From: an uncultured Oscillospiraceae bacterium
Lineage (GTDB): Bacteria > Bacillota > Clostridia > Oscillospirales > Acutalibacteraceae
Assembly: GCA_900552605.1 (NCBI GenBank)
Contig: USAR01000074.1
Span: 1-6,932 of the forward strand
Direction: 5' to 3'
Length of the DNA: 6,932 nucleotides
The translations under genes and the position numbers were made by a program. Below are positions 1 to 5,117 of this stretch, in pieces (position 1 is the stretch's first letter; each line of letters begins with the position of its first letter). The notes under the pieces were generated by a model. That model saw only the letters and a list, made by a program, of their open reading frames with translations. It was not told the origin of the DNA and made no database searches.

Positions 1-48
1 TGACGGGGGTCAAGCTCGTCACGAAAAAAAAACGAAGTAGGGTGAATT

Positions 49-1407
49 ATGAATATAGTTGTTGTCGGCTGCGGTAAAATAGGAACAGCCATTCTATCAA
101 GTCTTGTTGCGGAAGGACACGACGTTGTGGCAATTGATTCAAGCTCTTCGGCGCTCTCGCTTGTAACGGATATTTTCGATGTTATGGGCGTTTGCGGCAA
201 CGGTGCTGATTGCGATACTTTGAGCGAGGCAGGTATTGAAAGCACCGATATTTTTGTGGCTGTAACAGGTTCGGATGAGCTCAATATGCTCAGCTGCTTA
301 ATTGCCAAAAGAATGGGTGCTAAGCACACCGTGGCAAGAATACGCAATCCCGAATATAACGACCGCAGCTTAGGCTTTCTTAAAAAACAGCTGGAGCTTT
401 CCATTTCCGTTAACCCGGAGCTGCTTGCGGCGCAAGAGCTTTTTAATATTTTAAAATTTCCGAGTGCCGTTAAAATAGAGCCGTTTGCCGGCAGGAACTT
501 TGAGATGATAGAGCTTATTTTAAAGCCGGGCTCACCGCTTGACGGAATGCAGCTTATAGAGCTGCGCGAAAAATACAAGGAAAAGTTTCTTGTGTGCGCC
601 GTGCAGCGCGGTGACGCGGTTTATATCCCGGACGGCAGCTTTGTTATCAAAAGCGGAGATAAGCTCGGCATAACCGCTTCCCCTGCCGATATGCACAAAT
701 TCCTGCGCTCGATAGGCGTTTTGCAAAAACAGGCGCGCAACGTTATGATATTGGGCGCAAGCCGCACGACATATTATCTTGCAAAGCTGCTTTCAAACAT
801 CGGCACAAATGTTAAGATTTTGGATCGCGATGAAAACCGATGCCGACTGTTCAGCGAGGCGCTGCCGAAAACCGTGGTAATTCACGGAGACGGCGCACAG
901 CAGGAGCTGCTGCTTGAAGAGGGCATACGCTCAACCGATGCATTTGTTTCGCTTACAGGTATGGACGAGGAAAACATACTTATTTCGATTTTTGCATCGT
1001 CGCAGGACGTACCGAAGGTAATTTCAAAGGTAAACCGCAACGAGCTTGCGACAATGGCACAGAAGCTGGGACTCGACTGCATTGTTTCACCGCACAAAAT
1101 CATTTCGAACATTGTTGTGCGATATGCAAGAGCGCTGCAAAACTCAATGGGCAGCAATGTTGAAACGCTGTATAAGCTTATGGACGGTCAGGCTGAAGCA
1201 TTGGAGTTTAACGTAAGACCCGAGTCAAGACTTGTTAACATTCCTCTTAAAAACCTGAAGCTTAAAAAGAATATTCTTATTGCGGGAATTATAAGAGAAA
1301 GAAAATCAATAATCCCGACGGGTGACGATGTTATTCTGCCGGGCGACCATGTGGTTGTGCTTGCTGCTAACAGACGTTTGCAGGACCTTTCCGATATTTT
1401 GATGTAA
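49..1407 (+). CDS. trkA: Trk potassium uptake system regulatory subunit TrkA (two RCK modules)
   Basis: Cytoplasmic peripheral subunit that binds NAD(H)/nucleotide and gates the TrkH potassium channel. At 452 residues it matches the usual two-module TrkA length (about 450-460). Module 1 begins with a Rossmann motif GCGKIG (residues 7-12) and an acidic D30 at the end of beta-2, then the typical GNGAD (50-54) and VTGSDELN (72-79) segments. An RCK_C-like domain spans about 141-225. Module 2 starts near 231; its dinucleotide loop is degenerate (GASRTT, 236-241, last Gly replaced by Thr), but D259, GDGA (280-283) and LTGMDEEN (302-309) are kept. A second RCK_C ends the protein (about 370-452). The start is supported by GGTGA at 41-45, which pairs with the 3' side of the anti-Shine-Dalgarno. 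Its promoter lies upstream of the window. trkH follows after 210 nt, so the two subunits are neighbours, possibly co-transcribed. Family assignment is secure; the exact ligand of each module is not visible. Confidence 0.96.
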   Translation: MNIVVVGCGKIGTAILSSLVAEGHDVVAIDSSSSALSLVTDIFDVMGVCGNGADCDTLSEAGIESTDIFVAVTGSDELNMLSCLIAKRMGAKHTVARIRNPEYNDRSLGFLKKQLELSISVNPELLAAQELFNILKFPSAVKIEPFAGRNFEMIELILKPGSPLDGMQLIELREKYKEKFLVCAVQRGDAVYIPDGSFVIKSGDKLGITASPADMHKFLRSIGVLQKQARNVMILGASRTTYYLAKLLSNIGTNVKILDRDENRCRLFSEALPKTVVIHGDGAQQELLLEEGIRSTDAFVSLTGMDEENILISIFASSQDVPKVISKVNRNELATMAQKLGLDCIVSPHKIISNIVVRYARALQNSMGSNVETLYKLMDGQAEALEFNVRPESRLVNIPLKNLKLKKNILIAGIIRERKSIIPTGDDVILPGDHVVVLAANRRLQDLSDILM

Positions 1408-1617
1408 GCTGCCGTGTGTCGGTTTCTTGGCAAGCAAGACTGTTAATTTTCGCTGTTTTTCACAGATAGCTTTTCGTTTGCACGCCGCAGATGGGGCTGT
1501 TCAGCAGTGGCTTTCGGCGACTTAATAGTCAAATTCCGATTATTGTCACTTGCGTTTTCTCGCGAAAATTTAACATGTCACATACAGTCCGTAAGTAATA
1601 TAGGAGAAGATTAAAGA

Positions 1618-3060
1618 ATGAACCGAAGAATGATAATCGCCGTTGTGGGGCGCATTGTAAGAATTGAAGCGGTGCTTTTGCTTTTGCCGGCAATAGTTGC
1701 CGCAATTTATCGTGAAAGCAGTTTTTCGGCCTTTATAATAACCGCGGCGGCTGCGGCTTTGGGCGGCACTGCAATGATATTGCTTGCGCATCCCAGCAAC
1801 GACGATATTTTTGCAAAGGAAGGCTTTGTTATAACGGCGCTTTCATGGATAGCACTTTCGGCAGTTGGTGCGCTGCCGTTTGTTATAAGCGGCGAGATAC
1901 CGAACTACATTGACGCTTTTTTTGAAACCGTTTCAGGTTTTACCACAACGGGTTCTTCAATTTTAACCGACGTTGAAGCGCTGAGTCACGGTATACTTTT
2001 TTGGCGCAGCTTTACACATTGGATAGGCGGAATGGGTATCCTTGTTTTAATGGCGGCGATTCTTCCCTCAACCACGGGCAGAACGATGCACATTTTAAAA
2101 GCGGAAATGCCCGGACCCATTATCGGCAAGCTTGTGCCGAGAGTGCGCGATACCGCAAAGCTTTTGTATATACTCTATCTTGCGCTTACCGCTTTTGAGG
2201 TTGTATTCCTGCTTTTCGGCGGAATGTCGCTGTTTGAAAGTCTTGTGCACGCTTTCGGCACGGCAGGCACGGGCGGCTTTACAATTAAATCCGACGGACT
2301 TGCAGGCTACAACCACTATTTGCAATGGGTAATAATCGTGTTTATGCTGCTTTTCGGCGTTAACTTCAACCTTTATTATCTGCTGCTGATTCGCCGATTT
2401 AAGGCGGCGCTTAAAAGCGGAGAGCTGTGGTGCTATATCGGCATTGCGCTTGCAAGCACTGCGGTTATAACTCTCAATATTTTGCCTATGTGCCAAGGCT
2501 TCGGCGACGCACTGCGGCTTTCGGGATTTCAGGTGGCGTCGATAGTCACCACCACGGGCTATTCCACCGCAAACTTTGATATGTGGCCGCAGCTTTCAAA
2601 AACCGTGCTGTTTTTGCTTATGTTTATGGGCGGCTGCGCAGGCTCGACCGCGGGAGGATTTAAGGTGTCGCGAGTTATGCTGCTTATAAAATCCATTCGC
2701 AGAGAGTTTAAAAAAATGCTGCATCCGCGCTCTGTAGGGGCGGTTAGATTTGAGGGCAAAAAGCTCGACGACAGAACGCTGCACAGCGTTAACAACTATC
2801 TTGCAATATATGCCGCGTGTCTTGTTGTCGTGGTGCTGCTTTTGGGCTTTGAGCCGCTCGGATTTGAAACGAATGTAACGGCGGCGGTAACGTGCTTTAA
2901 CAACGTCGGACCCGGTTTTGCCGCAATCGGTCCTATGGAAAATTTTTCCTGCTATTCTGAATTTTCAAAGGTTCTGCTTTCGGTTGCAATGCTTATGGGC
3001 AGGCTTGAAATATACCCGATCCTGTTCCTGTTTTCTCCTTCTGTCTGGAGCAGACGGTAG
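1618..3060 (+). CDS. trkH: Trk-type potassium channel/transporter membrane subunit TrkH
   Basis: Integral membrane pore of the Trk potassium uptake system, of the SKT superfamily with four M1-P-M2 repeats. At 480 residues it is full length for the family (E. coli TrkH is 483). The four selectivity-filter loops are readable: TTTGSS (109-114), TGGF (218-221), TTTGYS (311-316) and NNVGPGF (428-434), with filter glycines at about 112, 219, 314 and 431. The glycine-rich intramembrane gating loop of repeat 3 is MGGCAGSTAGGFK (337-349). The C-terminus GRLEIYPILFLFSP (461-474) is the usual TrkH ending, so the protein is not truncated. The start has AGGAG at 1602-1606, 11 nt before the ATG. The 210 nt after trkA show no convincing terminator or promoter, so read-through from trkA is plausible. 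A strong hairpin terminator follows at 3130-3190. TrkG/KtrB are relatives, but the length, gating loop and adjacent two-RCK trkA favour TrkH. Confidence 0.96.
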   Translation: MNRRMIIAVVGRIVRIEAVLLLLPAIVAAIYRESSFSAFIITAAAAALGGTAMILLAHPSNDDIFAKEGFVITALSWIALSAVGALPFVISGEIPNYIDAFFETVSGFTTTGSSILTDVEALSHGILFWRSFTHWIGGMGILVLMAAILPSTTGRTMHILKAEMPGPIIGKLVPRVRDTAKLLYILYLALTAFEVVFLLFGGMSLFESLVHAFGTAGTGGFTIKSDGLAGYNHYLQWVIIVFMLLFGVNFNLYYLLLIRRFKAALKSGELWCYIGIALASTAVITLNILPMCQGFGDALRLSGFQVASIVTTTGYSTANFDMWPQLSKTVLFLLMFMGGCAGSTAGGFKVSRVMLLIKSIRREFKKMLHPRSVGAVRFEGKKLDDRTLHSVNNYLAIYAACLVVVVLLLGFEPLGFETNVTAAVTCFNNVGPGFAAIGPMENFSCYSEFSKVLLSVAMLMGRLEIYPILFLFSPSVWSRR

Positions 3061-3129
3061 CTACAGGTAAAGCAGACACTGAGCGCACATCGGCGTTTAA
3101 AATCTTAATTTAATACTCATTAAAAAACC

Positions 3130-3190
3130 GGCAGCGACAAAAGCTTCAAAATGTAAAAATTTTGCAGTTTTTGTTGCTGCCCTATTTTTT
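3130..3190 (+). terminator. Intrinsic terminator after trkH (long hairpin)
   Basis: Left arm GGCAGCGACAAAA (3130-3142) pairs with TTTTGTTGCTGCC (3169-3181), with one G-U wobble at 3136/3175. Pairing continues through GCT (3143-3145) against AGT (3166-3168). After one mismatch (3146/3165) comes CAAAAT (3147-3152) against ATTTTG (3159-3164), with a 6-nt loop. Six Ts follow at 3185-3190. It lies 70 nt after the trkH stop. An A-run at 3122-3127 gives a U-tract on the other strand too, so it could work in both directions, but no minus-strand gene ends here. Confidence 0.82.
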
Positions 3191-3219
3191 GGTTTTAATT
3201 TTAAAAAAACTGCACAGAA

Positions 3220-3225
3220 TATAAT
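3220..3225 (+). promoter_or_regulatory. Possible -10 box for the DUF1540 gene
   Basis: A perfect TATAAT lies just downstream of the trkH terminator and 28 nt before the DUF1540 start codon, which would leave a very short leader. At 17-18 nt upstream I see only A/T-rich sequence and no good -35 hexamer, so a chance match in an A/T-rich stretch is possible. Its position between the terminator and the gene is the main support. Confidence 0.4.
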
Positions 3226-3253
3226 TATCAAACGTTCGGGAGGTGAATCTCTA

Positions 3254-3409
3254 ATGGAAAACTCAGGTGTTAAATGTGATGTTTGCGAGTGCATCCACAA
3301 CTGCTGCTCTAACAAGTGCAAGCTGGATACAATCGAGGTTACTCATATGAAAACAGGTGCGGACTCCGTATCTACTCCTCACTTTTGCAAAAGCTATCAG
3401 AGCAAATAA
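3254..3409 (+). CDS. Small Cys-rich DUF1540-like protein (51 aa)
   Basis: A 51-residue protein with seven cysteines at positions 8, 11, 13, 17, 18, 22 and 45. The pattern KCDVCECIHN, an NKCKLDTIEV segment and a late FCKSY resembles the DUF1540 family of short Clostridia/Bacilli proteins, which begin with a CxVxxCxxN-like motif and end with CxSF/CxTF. The Cys spacing suggests bound metal (zinc or iron), but this is inference and no enzymatic role can be assigned. The start is well supported: GGAGGT at 3239-3244 lies 9 nt before the ATG. The gene stands between the trkH terminator and its own terminator at 3443-3480, so it is probably monocistronic, perhaps from the -10 box at 3220. An extra adjacent Cys pair (17-18) is a little unusual. 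Coding status is very likely; the family name is likely; function is unknown. Confidence 0.85.
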   Translation: MENSGVKCDVCECIHNCCSNKCKLDTIEVTHMKTGADSVSTPHFCKSYQSK

Positions 3410-3442
3410 TTCGTTTTAGGTTTTTAATTATAAAGCAATCAG

Positions 3443-3480
3443 GTCGCATCGTGGCAACAGCTGCGGTGCGACATATTTTT
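3443..3480 (+). terminator. Intrinsic terminator of the DUF1540 gene
   Basis: GTCGCATCGTGGC (3443-3455) pairs with GCTGCGGTGCGAC (3460-3472) over 13 positions, including three G-U wobbles, and closes an AACA tetraloop. Five Ts follow at 3476-3480. It lies 34 nt after the DUF1540 stop codon. The hairpin-plus-U-tract form on the plus strand and its position make the assignment firm. Confidence 0.85.
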
Positions 3481-3530
3481 ATTCTAAATAAATCGTATTT
3501 TCGTATATTTTAAGTGATATAATTTTCGAC

Positions 3531-3559
3531 GCCGACTCTAATCGGCAGTGCGCCTGCCG
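3531..3559. repeat. Two overlapping, mutually exclusive small hairpins
   Basis: GCCGA (3531-3535) can pair with TCGGC (3542-3546), or CGGCAG (3543-3548) can pair with CTGCCG (3554-3559). They share bases, so only one can form at a time. No U-tract follows and the site lies between convergent genes, after the DUF1540 terminator, so any role is unclear. It may be the remnant of an older terminator. Confidence 0.3.
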
Positions 3560-3592
3560 TAAGTTGAAGTTTTGAAACATTATCGTAATTAT

Positions 3593-3650
3593 AAAAAAAC
3601 AGCCTTCTTAATTACGGCTTTTTGCCGAATGAATTATGAAAGCTGTTTTT
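3593..3650 (-). terminator. Terminator of the GDPD gene, probably bidirectional
   Basis: On the minus strand, AAAAACAGC (3650-3642) pairs with GCTGTTTTT (3603-3595). The stem extends by TTTC against GAAG (one wobble), and an inner hairpin CGGC-AAAAA-GCCG (3627-3615) sits inside. The right arm runs into a seven-U tract (A-run 3593-3599 on the plus strand). The plus strand gives a similar hairpin ending GCTGTTTTT, so it can also block read-through from the DUF1540 side. It lies 25 nt after the GDPD stop codon. Confidence 0.75.
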
Positions 3651-3674
3651 GTCTTTACGTTGTTAAAAAGATAT

Positions 3675-4493
3675 TTAACCGCCCGTTTTCGGCGGCAGGT
3701 AGTTTTCAAAAATAGTGGTAATGCCGTGCTCTGTAAGCTCGGAGTCGGTTTTTTCGTCGGTAACCGTCCACGCAAGCATCGTTTCTTTAAATAGCTTTTT
3801 CATAATCCGCGGTGCGATGTTTTTATCTATATAGCCGTGCTCATAGGCAACAAAGTGCGGTTTTGCAAGAAAGTTAAAAACAAGGTTTTTAAGCAAAAAC
3901 ACAATCGGCCTCGGCATTGGCAATTCATTGGCGGCAAGCTGACCTCGTGCGATTTTCGGACGGTGTATTCTAAGCCACAGCAGCACTCTCGGGTCGAAAG
4001 ACTCTGCTATAAATGTGCCTGAATAACCTTTAAGCAATGAGAATGTTTCTTTACAAAGCTTTTTGTAACGCATACCGTCCGGTTTCAACTCAATAAGCAG
4101 CGGCACTTTTCCGTCAATGGCTTTTAGCGCGCTTTTAAGAGTCGGCGGCGCTTCACCGTTCGCAAGCTTTAAAGAAGCAAATTGCTTTGCGGTTATTTTT
4201 GATATTTTGTGCTCTTCGTTTGTTGTTCTTTTTGTGTTGCCGTCATGCATAATAACGGGAACATCATCTGCTGTCAGCTGTACGTCCAGCTCAATTCCGA
4301 CGCCTGCTTTTACAGCATTTAAAAACGCAGACAAGCTGTTTTCGGGAATGCTGTCACCGTGCAGACCGCGGTGAGCAAACCGTGTAACGCCGAGCTTTTT
4401 GAGAGTTTTGTTTTGCTTTAAAGCCGGGGTGATTGCCAACAGATAAAGCAACACGAGCGCCGCGACCGCTGCCGCAATATAAAGAAAAACCAT
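3675..4493 (-). CDS. Membrane-anchored glycerophosphodiester phosphodiesterase (GDPD family)
   Basis: A 272-residue GDPD-family enzyme, expected to hydrolyse glycerophosphodiesters to glycerol 3-phosphate and an alcohol. A hydrophobic helix at residues 3-22 is followed by a basic stretch (KQNKTLKK, 26-33). By the positive-inside rule this suggests an N-out anchor with the barrel in the cytoplasm, though that is not certain. Catalytic motifs are present: AHRG (H41, R42), PENS (50-53), GIELDVQ with metal ligands E68 and D70, MHD with H83, and IELK with E135. AESFDP and AWTV fit the later barrel strands. The C-terminus reads IFENY where classical GlpQ/UgpQ proteins have a TD-x-P motif; I recall an IFEG-like ending in clostridial relatives, so this is probably a subfamily trait. 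The start has an imperfect site AGGCGG (4510-4505), 11 nt before the ATG. It has its own promoter (4537-4565) and terminator. The physiological substrate is unknown. Confidence 0.92.
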   Translation of the reverse strand: MVFLYIAAAVAALVLLYLLAITPALKQNKTLKKLGVTRFAHRGLHGDSIPENSLSAFLNAVKAGVGIELDVQLTADDVPVIMHDGNTKRTTNEEHKISKITAKQFASLKLANGEAPPTLKSALKAIDGKVPLLIELKPDGMRYKKLCKETFSLLKGYSGTFIAESFDPRVLLWLRIHRPKIARGQLAANELPMPRPIVFLLKNLVFNFLAKPHFVAYEHGYIDKNIAPRIMKKLFKETMLAWTVTDEKTDSELTEHGITTIFENYLPPKTGG

Positions 4494-4536
4494 TTTATTT
4501 CAAACCGCCTTTTTAATCTCTTATGTTTTCATTTAG

Positions 4537-4565
4537 ATTATAACTCTTATTTTGCTGTTTTGCAA
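4537..4565 (-). promoter_or_regulatory. Sigma-A-type promoter of the GDPD gene
   Basis: On the minus strand: TTGCAA (4565-4560), a 17-nt spacer, then a perfect TATAAT (4542-4537). Transcription would start near 4530, giving a leader of about 37 nt before the ATG at 4493. The -35 matches the consensus at four of six positions. No extended -10 TG is seen. Confidence 0.62.
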
Positions 4566-4813
4566 CGGTGCGGCAAGTTAACATTAGCTTGTATGTGTTG
4601 AAGCTTGGCACTTTTAGTATGGCAAAAGCCAAAGACGCAGCTGCAAACGAACATGTTCGTCTTGCATTTTCATTCTTTCTCTGCGCGCGGGCGACGTTCA
4701 AGCGGTGAGGGAAGAAAGGAAAATCGTGTGCGGCATTACAGAAACAAACAATTTTTAAGCCGCTTAAAATCAGTTTTAAAATGCAAAAGACGAAAATATG
4801 TGCCTTTTTCGGG
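4566..4813. other. Gene-free stretch between the divergent GDPD and rpoB promoters
   Basis: Open frames here are short, lack ribosome binding sites and give low-complexity basic proteins without family resemblance, so I support no gene. Besides the palindrome at 4642-4666, there is a small inverted repeat TTTTAAG/CTTAAAA (4753-4769, 3-nt loop). A pyrimidine-rich tract (about 4666-4681) and a purine-rich tract (about 4708-4725) could also pair imperfectly. No function is assigned to these. Confidence 0.5.
4642..4666. repeat. Perfect 14-bp palindrome in a longer inverted repeat (possible operator)
   Basis: ACGAACATGTTCGT (4647-4660) is a perfect palindrome. Flanking TGCAA (4642-4646) and TTGCA (4662-4666) extend the symmetry, offset by one base (C4661). 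The half-sites CGAAC/GTTCG look like those of the Gram-positive LexA box, but the gap is 2 nt rather than 4, so a LexA site is not claimed. It lies about 77 bp upstream of the GDPD -35 box and about 167 bp upstream of the rpoB -35 box. A dimeric repressor or activator site is possible. Confidence 0.45.
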
Positions 4814-4861
4814 AAAAATTTAAAAAAATCTCTTGACTAATTGAATTTAAGGGTTTATACT
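4814..4861 (+). promoter_or_regulatory. Strong sigma-A promoter of rpoB with UP-like A/T tract
   Basis: TTGACT (4833-4838), a spacer of exactly 17 nt, and TATACT (4856-4861); both hexamers match the consensus at five of six positions. An A/T tract AAAAATTTAAAAAAAT (4814-4829) sits at about -54 to -39, where an UP element would contact the alpha subunit C-terminal domains. The start site is predicted near 4868. No other plus-strand gene lies between this promoter and rpoB. Confidence 0.8.
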
Positions 4862-4867
4862 TGTAAA

Positions 4868-5117
4868 ATACACTAAGTATGGGTTAATCTGCGATAATAG
4901 GCGAATTTGCCCGTTGGGCGGTGTTTTTATCACGCCTTGCCAAGAGTCTCAAAAAGGCTGCAATTTTGTTTGCTCGGCAGCTTCGGCGGCTGCCGTTTGA
5001 CATGGCCAACGGGATATTGCGCGCTTTTGGCAGTTTTTAAGGAAAAATGCCGCGGCAGATGTATTATGTGTGACGGAAGCTCTACTTCCGTCGGTTTAAA
5101 CAACGAAGGAGTGATCA
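4868..5117 (+). promoter_or_regulatory. Structured 5' leader of rpoB (about 250 nt), unassigned
   Basis: From the predicted start to the rpoB ATG the sequence is rich in inverted repeats. CCCGTTGG (4910-4917) can pair with CCAACGGG (5006-5013), enclosing other hairpins. CGGCAGC (4975-4981) pairs with GCTGCCG (4989-4995). GGCG-TG (4917-4923, one bulge) pairs with CACGCC (4931-4936); alternatively GCCTT (4934-4938) pairs with AAGGC (4954-4958), which excludes the former. TGCCGCGGCA (5048-5057) is a palindrome. GACGGAAG (5072-5079) pairs with CTTCCGTC (5085-5092). None has a long U-tract. I do not recognise a known riboswitch or T-box. Autoregulatory leaders are known for rplJ-rpoBC operons, but homology to the L10 leader is not shown here. 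No gene is supported in this stretch. Confidence 0.5.
5105..5111 (+). promoter_or_regulatory. Ribosome binding site fixing the rpoB start
   Basis: GAAGGAG ends 6 nt before the ATG at 5118. Other in-frame ATGs at 5124 and 5175 are placed less well: the gap is 12 nt for the first, and no site lies close to the second. The 5118 start is therefore preferred. Confidence 0.8.

Noticed and set aside
1..21. Hairpin TGACG/CGTCA before trkA
   Set aside because: Only 5 bp with an 11-nt loop at the cut edge of the window; it may be the end of a larger leader but cannot be judged without upstream sequence.
1408..1617. c-di-AMP (ydaO-type) riboswitch or promoter upstream of trkH
   Set aside because: Potassium transporter genes often have this riboswitch, but I could not find its conserved blocks. 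Only weak hairpins (for example CGCCG 1483-1487 with CGGCG 1515-1519) and no well-spaced -35/-10 pair are visible.
4647..4660. LexA (SOS) box
   Set aside because: The CGAAC and GTTCG half-sites are separated by 2 nt, while the Gram-positive LexA box needs 4; neither neighbouring gene is a usual SOS gene.
4513..4701. Minus-strand 62-codon frame upstream of the GDPD gene
   Set aside because: It covers the GDPD promoter, lacks a ribosome binding site and resembles nothing known.
4605..4823. Short plus-strand frames upstream of rpoB, including a 29-codon ATG frame at 4619-4708
   Set aside because: No Shine-Dalgarno sequence, basic low-complexity protein, and overlap with the palindrome; no support beyond being open.
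5002..5040. 12-codon frame (MANGILRAFGSF) in the rpoB leader
   Set aside because: No ribosome binding site, and it lies in a predicted stem.
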